Assembly: GCA_963818645.1 (NCBI GenBank)
Contig: CAWFTF010000001.1
Span: forward strand, 148,591 to 212,590
Source: Gp6-AA40 sp963818645
GTDB lineage: Bacteria; Acidobacteriota; Vicinamibacteria; Vicinamibacterales; UBA2999
Direction: 5' to 3'
Length of the DNA stretch: 64,000 nucleotides
Shown here: piece after piece, positions 51,636 to 60,519 of the stretch
Layout: every line of letters starts with the position of its first letter
Position numbering within the stretch: the first letter of the stretch is position 1
The notes under the pieces: generated by a model
Seen by the model: the letters and a program-made list of their open reading frames with translations, nothing else
What the model was told of the DNA's origin: nothing
Database searches by the model: none
Made by a program: the position numbers and the translations under genes

Positions 51636-53120
51636 ATGCTGAGGAAGTGGCTCGCTGCAGTGGCAATGCTCGTTCTCGCTGTCTCCACGGCGAATGCGCA
51701 GGACGCCAGGACGGTGGTCGGGAACGCCTCGAAGGCGATGGGTATCGAGGGTCTCAACTCGATCTACCTCTATGGCACAGCGCAGACCGGCAATCTCGGT
51801 CAGAACAACAACGCGAACCAACCATGGCCGATGGCTGCGCAGAACGACTACGCGCGCGCGATCGACTTCAGTCAGCCGGCATCCCGTGCCACCTGGGCCA
51901 CGTATGCCGTTCCAGTGACCGGTGGCCGCGCAACTCTCGCGCAGGGAACGCCTCAGACGCAGCAGCTCATCACGCCGCAGACGCAGGGCTGGGCGAACCA
52001 GCTGGAAATCTGGGTCACGCCGTGGGGCTTCTTGAAGGGTGCGGCCGCCAACAATGCGACTGTGAAAGCGCAGAACGTCGACGGCAGGCGCTATCAGGTT
52101 GTGACCTGGAACTCACCGGTCAAGTCGCCGGGAGGGCAGGCCTACAGGTTGGTTGGGTATATCAACAACCAGAATCTCGTCGAACGAGTGCAGACCTGGG
52201 TCGAGAATCCGATCTTCGGCGACATGCTCGTCGAATCGGAGTACTCCAACTATCGCGACAACAACGGTCTCAAGTTTCCCGCGACGATCGTGCAGAAGCG
52301 CGGTGGCTGGCCGACGTTCGAAGCCTACGTCTTGGGTGCCCACGCGAACCCTTCGAACCTTCAGACGCTGATGACGCCGACCCCGCCGCCTGCAGGGCGT
52401 GGTGGCGGTCCGGGCGGAGCTCCTGGTGGTGCGGGTGCGGCACCAGGCCCCACGTCGGAGAAGCTGGCCGACGGTGTGTTCCGCATCAACGGCCCCTATA
52501 ACGCGCTCGCTATCGAGTTCGCCGATCACATCGTTCTCTTCGAGCCTGGGCCGCAGAACGAGGCGCGCGCCCAGGCGATCATTGCCGAGACGAAGAAGGT
52601 GATTCCCAACAAGCCGATTCGCTACGGCGTGATCTCCCATCATCACTTCGATCACACGAGCGGACTCCCTGCCGTCGTCGCCGAAGGCATCACCATCGTC
52701 ACGCCGGAGGTGAACAAGGCGTTCTTGATGAATGCGCTGTCCGCGCCGCGGACGCTCGCTCCTGATTCATTGTCCAAGTCTGGGAAGAAGCCCGTCATCG
52801 AAGGGTTCACCGGCGACAAGCGCGTCTTCCAGGATGCGACGAGGACGTTCGAGGTTCACGTGATCAAGGGACTGCCGCACGCCGACGGGCTCGTGGTGGG
52901 GTATCTGCCGAAGGAGAAGATCCTCGTCTATGCAGACATGTTCAATCTGCCGCCCGCAGACGCGCCGGTGCCCAATCCGCCGGTGACAGGGACGATCGTG
53001 TTTGCCGACAACATCGATCGCCTGAAGCTCGACGTCGATCGCATCATGTCGGTCCACAATCTCAATCCCGATCGGCTGACGTCGGTCGCTGATATCAAGG
53101 CGTCGCTGGGAAGAAAATAG
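51636..53120 (+). CDS. Exported metallo-beta-lactamase-fold hydrolase
   Basis: This 494-residue exported protein has a signal peptide (RKWLAAVAMLVLAVSTANA). Residues to about 250 form a beta-rich domain of unknown role, followed by a Gly/Pro/Arg-rich linker. The MBL fold starts near 280 with metal motif HHHFDH, a further histidine in GLPHADG and aspartate in VYADMF. These are the two-metal-site ligands of the fold, so it is probably active. The substrate is unknown; relatives include quinoprotein-relay/SoxH-like hydrolases. GGAGG lies 7 bases before ATG 51636, which decides the start against the upstream TTG. It is divergent from the CobS-like gene. Confidence 0.8.
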   Translation: MLRKWLAAVAMLVLAVSTANAQDARTVVGNASKAMGIEGLNSIYLYGTAQTGNLGQNNNANQPWPMAAQNDYARAIDFSQPASRATWATYAVPVTGGRATLAQGTPQTQQLITPQTQGWANQLEIWVTPWGFLKGAAANNATVKAQNVDGRRYQVVTWNSPVKSPGGQAYRLVGYINNQNLVERVQTWVENPIFGDMLVESEYSNYRDNNGLKFPATIVQKRGGWPTFEAYVLGAHANPSNLQTLMTPTPPPAGRGGGPGGAPGGAGAAPGPTSEKLADGVFRINGPYNALAIEFADHIVLFEPGPQNEARAQAIIAETKKVIPNKPIRYGVISHHHFDHTSGLPAVVAEGITIVTPEVNKAFLMNALSAPRTLAPDSLSKSGKKPVIEGFTGDKRVFQDATRTFEVHVIKGLPHADGLVVGYLPKEKILVYADMFNLPPADAPVPNPPVTGTIVFADNIDRLKLDVDRIMSVHNLNPDRLTSVADIKASLGRK

Positions 53121-53138
53121 CATCGCGCGCGTCGTTGA

Positions 53139-53215
53139 ACCACGAAGGCCACGAAGACGCACGAAGCTCAAAAATGTTTTGGTTTGTTCTTCGAGTTCTT
53201 CGTGATCTTCGTGGT
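53139..53215. repeat. Inverted repeat of CACGAAG type (NHEGHE-like element)
   Basis: The arm at 53139-53156 (ACCACGAAGGCCACGAAG) is matched at 16 of 18 bases by the complement of 53198-53215. Pairing extends less well inwards, with a T/A-rich loop around 53168-53187. Such CACGAAG-rich inverted repeats recur in many GC-rich environmental bacteria and give short 'NHEGHE' frames. It sits between convergent genes and covers the last codons of nfo, so it may serve as a bidirectional terminator. Confidence 0.65.
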
Positions 53216-54085
53216 CCCTCTCAAGCGTCGCAGCGTCGCCAGGTTCTTCTTGTCGTAAGGATCCACGACAAGTGTGCCTGCGCGTTCGCTGCCCCCGGCC
53301 TTCTCGGTCTCAATCAGGATCGCCTTGCTGGCGAATCGTGGGTCGTTCAGCAGGCGCCGAAACGGCTCGAGGCCGACGAACCCCTTGCCAATGTGCTCGT
53401 GCCGATCGACGCGGCTGCCGCACGGCTTCTTGGAGTCGTTGCCGTGAAGAACCTCGAGTCGATCGAATCCCACGAGCCGTTCGAACGCTTCGAACGTGTC
53501 GTCGTAGCCCGACGGGTCGGCGATGTTGTACCCGGCGGCGAGCAGGTGACAGGTGTCAAGGCAGACACCGACGCGCGGCGAGCCATCGAGATGCGTCAGG
53601 ATGGCCGCGAGGTGTTCAAAGCGATGACCGACGGTTCGACCCTGTCCCGCCGTGTGCTCGAGAAGCACCATCACCTTCTGGCGCGGGCGCAACTTGAAGG
53701 CGCTCGCGATTGCCTCCGCGATGAGGCGGAGCGCATCCTCTTCGCTGCCGCTCGTGCACGTCCCTGGGTGGATCACGACTCCACGCAGGCCGAGCGACTC
53801 CGCACGATCGAGTTCATCGATGAATGCCGCAGTCGACTGCTCGCGCAACTGCGGTTGCGACGTGGCGAGATTGATCAAGTAGCTGGCGTGTGACACGACC
53901 GGCGTGAGCCCCGTCGCGTCGACGCGCTGGCGAAACCTGTCGATTTCGGCCGGCTCGATCGGCTTGGCCAGCCACTGGTTCGCGTTCTTGCAGAAGATCT
54001 GCAGCGCTTCGCATCCGTGGACGACCGCGCGATCGACGGCTCTCGACACCCCGCCGGCGACCGACATGTGTGCGCCTATTCGCAT
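53168..54085 (-). CDS. nfo: Endonuclease IV (AP endonuclease)
   Basis: This 305-residue zinc-dependent AP endonuclease cuts DNA 5' of abasic sites in base-excision repair. The family opening RIGAHMSVAGGV, the VVIHPGTCTSG loop, VGVCLDTCHLLAAGY, and the signature HGNDSKKPCGSRVDRHEHIGKG are all intact, including the metal-binding His, Asp and Glu residues. The last 16 residues (GTTKITKNSKNKPKHF) come from an inverted-repeat element and are not family-conserved, so the element has probably displaced the original stop codon. It is divergent from zwf across about 209 bases that should hold both promoters. Confidence 0.9.
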   Translation of the reverse strand: MRIGAHMSVAGGVSRAVDRAVVHGCEALQIFCKNANQWLAKPIEPAEIDRFRQRVDATGLTPVVSHASYLINLATSQPQLREQSTAAFIDELDRAESLGLRGVVIHPGTCTSGSEEDALRLIAEAIASAFKLRPRQKVMVLLEHTAGQGRTVGHRFEHLAAILTHLDGSPRVGVCLDTCHLLAAGYNIADPSGYDDTFEAFERLVGFDRLEVLHGNDSKKPCGSRVDRHEHIGKGFVGLEPFRRLLNDPRFASKAILIETEKAGGSERAGTLVVDPYDKKNLATLRRLRGTTKITKNSKNKPKHF

Positions 54086-54294
54086 GGTGGCTCGAGGTAG
54101 CCGTCCTCCGGCTCAGCCAACTGGACGGTGGCGGGTCGACGTGGAACTTTGCTCTGCATTTTCACAACGGCGACATCGTCCCGATGCCTGACAAGTGAGA
54201 ATATCCGTGGTGTGCCTCGTGGGACCGAATCCGGTCCCGAGACCGAGGCGGCTGACACGCCCACGTCGACTTGTGAAGAGGGGAAGGTAGCGTG

Positions 54295-55689
54295 ATGGGA
54301 GCAGTACCAGCGGATGCGCTCGTGTTCTACGGAGCCACGGGCGATCTGGCATACAAGAAGATCTTTCCCGCATTGCACGGGATGACGTTGCACGGGAATT
54401 TGCCGAAGCGCGTCATTGCGGTGGCCAAATCGGGATGGACGCTCGATCAGCTCCGCGCCCGCGCGTTCGAGAGCATCGAGCGGAGCGGCGTTCTCGTGCG
54501 CGAAGTCTTCGACACGTTCGCTGCGTCGCTCACGTACATCGATGGCGACTACGGCGACGCCGCGACCTTCAATCAACTGTCCGAGGCGCTCGGCGACAGT
54601 GTGTGCCCCGTGCACTACCTGGCCATCCCTCCGCGATTGTTCGGGCTTGTCATGCAGCAGCTCTCCCGCAGCGGCGCGGCGCGGCAGGGCCGGGTCATCG
54701 TCGAGAAGCCTTTCGGCCGCGACCTGACCACCGCGCGCGAATTGAACCGTGTGATTCACGACACCTTCGACGAGAGCTCCGTCTTCCGCATCGATCACTA
54801 TCTCGGAAAGAACGCGGTCCAGAACCTGCTCTTCTACCGCTTCGCCAACACGTTCGTGGAGCCGATCTGGAACCGGCAGTTCGTCGAGGACGTGCAAATC
54901 ACGATGGCGGAAGACTTCGGCGTCGATGGTCGCGGATCGTTCTACGACAATACCGGCGCCATTCGCGACGTCGTCCAGAACCACCTCCTGCAGCTGCTCA
55001 CCAACGTCGCGATCGAGCCGCCGCCCGGTCCAGACCCGGAGCTCGCCAGAGACGAACGCGTCAAGGTCCTGAAAGGAATCGCAACGCTCCGGCCCGAGGA
55101 CATCGTCCGCGGACAGTTTCGCGGCTATCGCAGCGAGCCCGGGGTGAATCCGATGTCGTCCGTAGAGACATACGTCGCCTTGAGGCTCTCGATCAACTCG
55201 TGGCGATGGAAGGGTGTGCCGTTCCATATCCGGGCTGGGAAGTGCATGGCAACCACGTCGACGGAGGTGGTCGTCAGGCTGCGTCAGGCGCCGGCGGTGT
55301 TCACACCCGAACCGCCGCCCGCGAATTGCTTCCGCTTTCAGGTTACGCCGACGCAGACAATCGCGATCACATCGTTCGTCAAGCTGCCCGGCGATGCGTT
55401 ACGCGGTGAGAGTGTCAATCTGAAGATCAGCGAGCACGTGGACCCGCACGAGGTTGGTGCGTACGAGGAGCTTCTGACGGACGCACTCAGGGGTGTCGCG
55501 ACTCGATTCGCCAGACAGGACTACGTCGAAGAGTCATGGCGCATCGTCGATCCCATCCTTGACGATGCGACGCCGGTGTACCAGTACGAGCCGGGAAGCT
55601 GGGGACCCGTCGAGGCGAGTCGCATCGCGCCCAACGGAGGTTGGGTCGACATCCTCGCGGCGGAGCAGGTCGCGGCCGCGACGGCGTAG
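54295..55689 (+). CDS. zwf: Glucose-6-phosphate 1-dehydrogenase
   Basis: This 464-residue cytosolic enzyme oxidises glucose-6-phosphate with NAD(P)+ to 6-phosphogluconolactone, the entry to the oxidative pentose phosphate pathway. The nucleotide motif GATGDLAYKKIFPAL is at the N-terminus. The active site RIDHYLGKNAVQN is near residue 162, with IVEKPFGRDL before it. The C-terminal domain is normal length. ATG 54295 is preferred over GTG 54292, because GAAGG lies 7 bases before it. It is followed after 9 bases by the transketolase gene, so both pathway steps are co-expressed. Confidence 0.92.
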   Translation: MGAVPADALVFYGATGDLAYKKIFPALHGMTLHGNLPKRVIAVAKSGWTLDQLRARAFESIERSGVLVREVFDTFAASLTYIDGDYGDAATFNQLSEALGDSVCPVHYLAIPPRLFGLVMQQLSRSGAARQGRVIVEKPFGRDLTTARELNRVIHDTFDESSVFRIDHYLGKNAVQNLLFYRFANTFVEPIWNRQFVEDVQITMAEDFGVDGRGSFYDNTGAIRDVVQNHLLQLLTNVAIEPPPGPDPELARDERVKVLKGIATLRPEDIVRGQFRGYRSEPGVNPMSSVETYVALRLSINSWRWKGVPFHIRAGKCMATTSTEVVVRLRQAPAVFTPEPPPANCFRFQVTPTQTIAITSFVKLPGDALRGESVNLKISEHVDPHEVGAYEELLTDALRGVATRFARQDYVEESWRIVDPILDDATPVYQYEPGSWGPVEASRIAPNGGWVDILAAEQVAAATA

Positions 55690-55698
55690 GAGCCTGTG

Positions 55699-57810
55699 AT
55701 GACTGCGCAGGCACATCAAGACCTCGATCAGCTTTCCATCAACACCATCCGAACCCTGTCGATGGACGCTGTGCAGCAGGCCAAGTCAGGACATCCCGGC
55801 ACGCCGATGGCGATGGCGCCAGTCGTCTACACGTTGTGGCAGCGCTTCCTGCGCTTCGATCCGGACAACCCGATCTGGCCGAATCGCGATCGCTTCGTGC
55901 TGTCGGTCGGCCATGCCTCGATGCTGCTGTATTCGATGCTCCACCTGACCGGTGTGAAGTCGGTCAATCCGAAGTACGAGGTACTCGGCACGCCGGCGGT
56001 CAGCCTCGACGACATCCGCCGTTTCCGGCAGATGGACAGCAAGTGTCCCGGACATCCCGAATACCGTTTGACGTCCGGCGTCGAGACGACCACGGGTCCC
56101 CTGGGACAGGGCGTGGCCACCAGCGTGGGGATGGCAATCGCCTCGCGGTGGATGGCTGAGCACTTCAACCGGCCCGGCTTCGAGATGTTCAACTACGACG
56201 TTTACGCGCTGTGCGGCGACGGCGACATGATGGAGGGCGTCTCGAGTGAAGCGGCGTCGCTGGCCGCTCACCTGAAGCTGTCGAACCTGTGCTGGATCTA
56301 CGACAGCAACCGGATCACGATCGAAGGACACACGGACCTCGCGTTCAGCGAAGACACCGCCACGCGATTCATGGCGTACGGCTGGAACGTCACGCGCGTG
56401 AGCGATGCCAATGACCTCGAAGGCCTCGCGCAGGCATTCTCCACTTTCAAGGCCACTGCCGATCGTCCAACGTTCATCATCGTTGACAGCCACATTGCTT
56501 ACGGATCGCCGAACAAGCAGGACACCGCGGCGGCGCACGGTGAGCCGCTCGGCGACGACGAAGTGCGCCTGACGAAGCGCGTCTACGGTTGGCCGGAGGA
56601 CGAGAAGTTTCTGGTGCCCGGGGGTGTGCGGGAGCACTTTGCCGAGGGCGTCGGCGCTCGAGGCCGTGCAGTTCGCACCGCATGGCTCGAGCTGTTCGAG
56701 CGCTATCACGCTGCGCATCCCGAGCTGGCCGAGCACCTGTCTCTGATGCAGCGCCGCGAACTGCCTGACGGATGGGAAGCCGACCTCCCAGTGTTTCCGG
56801 CGGACAAGAAGGGGATTGCCTCCCGTGATTCGTCTGGCACGGTGCTCAACGTGCTTGCGAAGAACACTCCGTGGTTGATGGGCGGCTCGGCGGATCTGGC
56901 GCCATCCACCAAGACGCTCCTGAAGGCGAAGGATGCCGGCGGCCTGAGCGCGACCAACGTCGGCGGCCGCAACATGCACTTCGGAGTTCGAGAGCACGCG
57001 ATGGGGGCGATCGTGAACGGCCTGTCGCTTTCGAAGATCCGTCCCTACGGATCGACGTTCCTCATCTTCAGCGACTACATGAAACCGGCCATCCGCCTCA
57101 GCGCGCTGATGGAAGTGCCCGCGATCTACGTGTTCACGCACGATTCGATCGGCGTGGGAGAGGATGGGCCGACGCATCAGCCGATCGAGCAGCTCGCGTC
57201 GCTGCGCGCGATTCCCGGGCTCATCACGCTGCGGCCCGCCGATGCCAACGAAGTCGTCGAAGCGTGGCGCATGATCATGCGGTTTCGGCACGAGCCGGTC
57301 GCTCTGGTGCTGACACGGCAACCGCTGCCAACCTTCGATCGATCGAAAGTGGCGGCAGCGTCCGGCGTCGCGCGTGGTGCGTACGTCCTCGCTGAATCGG
57401 CGCAGGGCGACCCGGAGGTGCTGCTGCTGGCCACTGGCAGCGAGGTGTCGCTGTGCCTCGATGCGAAAGAGCAACTCGAGCGCGAAGACGTGCGGGCGCG
57501 AGTCGTCAGCATGCCGTCGTGGGAGCTGTTCGAGCACCAGCCACAGGCGTATCGCGATCAGGTTCTGCCGCCGCAAGTCGCGGCTCGCGTGTCCGTCGAG
57601 CAAGCCAGCACGCTTGGCTGGAGCCGCTACGTCGGTCCAAGAGGCATTTGTCTCGGAATGAACACGTTCGGCGCATCGGCGCCTCTCCAGCAGCTGCAGC
57701 AGAAGTTCGGCTTTACCGCCGAGCACGTCGCAGCCGCGGCACGTCAAGCGATCGCGAGCGACCGTGGGGTGATCGTGCCGCCAACCGAGGGATTGCCGGT
57801 AGGGGAGTAA
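55699..57810 (+). CDS. tkt: Transketolase
   Basis: This 703-residue thiamine-diphosphate enzyme shuttles two-carbon units in the non-oxidative pentose phosphate pathway. SGHPGTPMAMAPVVYTLW contains the catalytic-cofactor histidine. The TPP motif GDGDMMEGVSSEAASLA lies near residue 170, and the pyrimidine domain shows VFTHDSIGVGEDGPTHQPIE. The C-terminal domain has the usual LLATGSEVSLCLDA. Length and motifs are typical. GGAG sits 6 bases before ATG 55699. It is in an operon with zwf upstream and a glucokinase-like gene 32 bases downstream. Confidence 0.93.
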   Translation: MTAQAHQDLDQLSINTIRTLSMDAVQQAKSGHPGTPMAMAPVVYTLWQRFLRFDPDNPIWPNRDRFVLSVGHASMLLYSMLHLTGVKSVNPKYEVLGTPAVSLDDIRRFRQMDSKCPGHPEYRLTSGVETTTGPLGQGVATSVGMAIASRWMAEHFNRPGFEMFNYDVYALCGDGDMMEGVSSEAASLAAHLKLSNLCWIYDSNRITIEGHTDLAFSEDTATRFMAYGWNVTRVSDANDLEGLAQAFSTFKATADRPTFIIVDSHIAYGSPNKQDTAAAHGEPLGDDEVRLTKRVYGWPEDEKFLVPGGVREHFAEGVGARGRAVRTAWLELFERYHAAHPELAEHLSLMQRRELPDGWEADLPVFPADKKGIASRDSSGTVLNVLAKNTPWLMGGSADLAPSTKTLLKAKDAGGLSATNVGGRNMHFGVREHAMGAIVNGLSLSKIRPYGSTFLIFSDYMKPAIRLSALMEVPAIYVFTHDSIGVGEDGPTHQPIEQLASLRAIPGLITLRPADANEVVEAWRMIMRFRHEPVALVLTRQPLPTFDRSKVAAASGVARGAYVLAESAQGDPEVLLLATGSEVSLCLDAKEQLEREDVRARVVSMPSWELFEHQPQAYRDQVLPPQVAARVSVEQASTLGWSRYVGPRGICLGMNTFGASAPLQQLQQKFGFTAEHVAAAARQAIASDRGVIVPPTEGLPVGE

Positions 57811-57842
57811 GGCCAGCCGACGACGTTGGCCAGTAGTCGACC

Positions 57843-58496
57843 ATGAAAGTACTCGTCGTAGACATCGGCGGCACGTCGATCAAGATCCTGGCAACGGGGC
57901 ACGACACGCCGATCAAGATTCCATCGGGTCCGCACCTGACGCCGACGCAGATGGTCAGCAAGGTGAAGGAAGCGATCGACGGCTGGGAGTACGAAGTTGT
58001 GTCGATCGGCTACCCGGGCCCGGTGAAGGACGGGAAGCCTGTGAAGGAGCCGAAGAACCTGGGACCCGGTTGGGTCGGATTCGATTTCGAAGGTGCCTTC
58101 AGTCGACCGGTGAGGGTGCTCAACGACGCCGCGATGCAGGCGCTTGGAAGCTACAAGAAGGGGCGCATGCTGTTTCTCGGGCTGGGCACCGGACTCGGCA
58201 CGACACTAATCCTCGATGGTGTCGTCGCGCCACTGGAGTTGGCGCATCTGCCATACAAGAACGGGAAGACCTACGAGGAGTACGTCGGCAAAGCGGGGCT
58301 CGAACGCACCGGCAAGAGGAAGTGGCGTAAGAACGTCGAGGACGTGGCAAATCGGCTGAGCGCGGCGCTCGAAGTTGACGATGTGGTGATCGGCGGCGGC
58401 AACGCCAAGTTACTCAAGACACTTCCGACTGGCGCCCGACCCGGCAAGAACCTCTATGCGTTTGTCGGCGGGTACCGGCTGTGGGGTCAGCAATGA
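57843..58496 (+). CDS. ROK-family kinase, polyphosphate-glucokinase-like
   Basis: This 217-residue ROK-fold sugar kinase opens VLVVDIGGTSIKILATG (phosphate-binding loop). VSIGYPGPVKDG, LNDAAMQALG (catalytic Asp) and GLGTGLGTTLI follow the order of polyphosphate/ATP glucokinases. The ROK zinc motif CxCGxxGC is absent, as in that branch. It is somewhat shorter than the usual 250 residues. It should make glucose-6-phosphate for the zwf enzyme encoded two genes upstream. The phosphate donor cannot be read. Its stop overlaps the next start (ATGA at 58493). Confidence 0.72.
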   Translation: MKVLVVDIGGTSIKILATGHDTPIKIPSGPHLTPTQMVSKVKEAIDGWEYEVVSIGYPGPVKDGKPVKEPKNLGPGWVGFDFEGAFSRPVRVLNDAAMQALGSYKKGRMLFLGLGTGLGTTLILDGVVAPLELAHLPYKNGKTYEEYVGKAGLERTGKRKWRKNVEDVANRLSAALEVDDVVIGGGNAKLLKTLPTGARPGKNLYAFVGGYRLWGQQ

Positions 58497-59143
58497 CCAC
58501 CCGCATGATGCTCGTCAGGCATGGCGCCACGATACTGAGCGCCGAGGATCGCTTCGCCGGGGCCTCGGACGTCCCGCTCGGTGACGAGGGACGGATGCAG
58601 GCCGAGCGACTGGCTCAACGCCTGGCCACCGAATCGATCTCCGCAATCTACGGAAGTCCGCTTCGCCGTGCGCAGGAAACGGCAACGATCGTGGCGGCGC
58701 CGCACAGCATCACAGTGGGAGTCGCTGACGACCTGCGGGAGATCGATCACGGGCGCTGGGAAGGGCTCCGCCGCGACGAGGCCGCGGCGATGTATCCCGA
58801 GGAGTACGCCGCCTGGGAGCACGACCCGTTCACGTTCGCGCCAACTGGAGGTGAGCCGGGGCAGCGCGTCCTCGAGCGAGGCGTGCGCGCCTTTCAGGAG
58901 ATCGTGCTCGCACATCCAGGTGAATGTGTGCTCGTCGTCTCACACAAGGCGACGATCAGGCTCATCATCGCGCACGTGCTCGGTTTCGATCCTCGCGGCT
59001 ATCGCGATCGACTCGATCAGTTGCCGGCGTGCCTGAACATGATCGACATGTATCCGGACGGCACGGGCCGGCTGAGGCTGCTCAACGACGTGTCGCACTA
59101 CACGTGGACGCTGCAGCAGTCGCTCATGGCCGGCCATATCTGA
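58493..59143 (+). CDS. Histidine phosphatase superfamily protein
   Basis: This 216-residue cytosolic phosphatase has the catalytic LVRHGATILSAEDRFAGASDVPL motif (RHG), GSPLRRAQETA, the proton-donor region LREIDHGRWEGLRRDE and the second histidine in VLVVSHKATIRLI. All active residues are visible. It may dephosphorylate a sugar phosphate such as a bisphosphate; specificity is unknown. ATG 58493 overlaps the kinase stop, which favours it over GTG 58481. cydA starts 2 bases after its stop. Confidence 0.85.
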   Translation: MTTRMMLVRHGATILSAEDRFAGASDVPLGDEGRMQAERLAQRLATESISAIYGSPLRRAQETATIVAAPHSITVGVADDLREIDHGRWEGLRRDEAAAMYPEEYAAWEHDPFTFAPTGGEPGQRVLERGVRAFQEIVLAHPGECVLVVSHKATIRLIIAHVLGFDPRGYRDRLDQLPACLNMIDMYPDGTGRLRLLNDVSHYTWTLQQSLMAGHI

Positions 59144-59145
59144 TC

Positions 59146-60519
59146 ATGGACGACGCCGCGTTCTGGCATCGGCTGCAGTTCGCATTCACCATCACCTATC
59201 ACTACCTGTTTCCCCAGCTCACGATGGGGCTCGCGTGGTTTCTCGTGTACTGGAAGTGGCGTGCGCTGCGAACGGGCGACGAACGATACGCGGCGGCCGC
59301 GCGATTCTGGGCCAAGATCTTCGGCCTCACCTTTGCCGTCGGTGTCGTGACCGGCATCCCGATGGAGTTTCAGTTCGGGACCAACTGGTCAGGATTTGCC
59401 AAGTACGCCGGCGGTGTCGTCGGGCAGACGCTCGCGATGGAGGGGATGTTCGCGTTCCTGCTCGAGAGCGCGTTCGTCGGGGTGCTCGTGTGGGGAGAGC
59501 AACGCCTCGGACCGCGGATGCACTTCCTCGCCGCGCTTGGCGTGGCGGTCGGCAGTTGGCTGTCCGCGTACTTCATCCTCGTCACCAATGCGTTCATGCA
59601 ACACCCGGTCGGCCACACGGTCGATGGCAGCGGTGTGCTCGTTATTCAGGACCTTGGCGCCTACCTGCTCAATGAGTGGGCACTGATCCAGTTCGCGCAT
59701 AACCAGGCCGCCGCGCTCGTCACGGGCACGTTTGCCGTGACGGCGGTTGGCGCGTTCTATGCGCTGCGAGGGGAACACACCAGGCAGGCCTCGATGTATC
59801 TGCGCCACGGAACCGCAGTTGGCCTGGTTGCGACGGTGCTCGTCGCGTTTCCGACCGGGGACGCACAGGCCAAGATCGTCGCGAAGTATCAGGAGCCGGC
59901 GCTCGCGGCGATGGAAGGACGATTCGAAACCGGCCCGATGGCGGAGATCACCTTGATCGGACAGCCAAACGTCAAAGAGCGCCGGCTCGACAACCCGATC
60001 AGGCTGCCGGGCCTTCTCAGCTTTCTCGCATATGGCACGTTCCACGCCGACGTGCGCGGCCTCGACGCATTTCCACAAGAGACGTGGCCGACCAATATCG
60101 AGCTGCTCTACTACGCCTTCCACGTCATGGCCGGCCTCGGCACGATCTTCATCGGCCTGATGGCACTGGGTGTTCTTCAAAGGTTACGAGGGCAACTCGA
60201 ATCGGGGCGCCCGCTGTTGTGGGTACTGATGCTCGCGTTTCCGTTCCCGTTCATCGCCAACACGGCCGGATGGATAACGGCGGAACTCGGGCGGCAGCCG
60301 TGGCTGGTCTACGGGCTCTATCGCACGGATCAGGGTTACAGCACCGTTGTCAGCTCCGGCGACGTCCTCTTCACGCTCATCGGCATGGCCGGGATGTACT
60401 TCGTGCTTGGTCTTGTGTATCTGTATCTGATCGGCAGGGAAGTCTTCCACGGCCCCGATCACCCAATTCAGCCTTCACCGTACGGCGAATCAGCGGAAGC
60501 GAAGGTCACCATTGGTTGA
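59146..60519 (+). CDS. cydA: Cytochrome bd-type quinol oxidase subunit I
   Basis: This 457-residue inner-membrane subunit binds haems b558, b595 and d, and oxidises quinol while reducing oxygen. The first helix contains His19 (TITYHYLFPQLTMGLAWFLV). GIPMEFQFGTNWSGFA and AMEGMFAFLLESAFVG are conserved, as is FAHNQAAALVTGTFA with the next haem ligand. The Q-loop is of the short type. The gene is 2 bases after the phosphatase gene and overlaps cydB by 8 bases. Bd oxidases support respiration at low oxygen and under stress. Confidence 0.93.
   Translation: MDDAAFWHRLQFAFTITYHYLFPQLTMGLAWFLVYWKWRALRTGDERYAAAARFWAKIFGLTFAVGVVTGIPMEFQFGTNWSGFAKYAGGVVGQTLAMEGMFAFLLESAFVGVLVWGEQRLGPRMHFLAALGVAVGSWLSAYFILVTNAFMQHPVGHTVDGSGVLVIQDLGAYLLNEWALIQFAHNQAAALVTGTFAVTAVGAFYALRGEHTRQASMYLRHGTAVGLVATVLVAFPTGDAQAKIVAKYQEPALAAMEGRFETGPMAEITLIGQPNVKERRLDNPIRLPGLLSFLAYGTFHADVRGLDAFPQETWPTNIELLYYAFHVMAGLGTIFIGLMALGVLQRLRGQLESGRPLLWVLMLAFPFPFIANTAGWITAELGRQPWLVYGLYRTDQGYSTVVSSGDVLFTLIGMAGMYFVLGLVYLYLIGREVFHGPDHPIQPSPYGESAEAKVTIG

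Noticed and set aside
54076..55227. 383-residue frame on the minus strand opposite zwf
   Set aside because: It is arginine- and valine-rich, has no family motif, and lies antisense to a highly conserved enzyme. GC-rich codon bias makes such frames common.
55786..57747. 653-residue frame on the minus strand opposite transketolase
   Set aside because: It is an antisense shadow of a fully conserved transketolase gene, with biased composition and no ribosome binding site.
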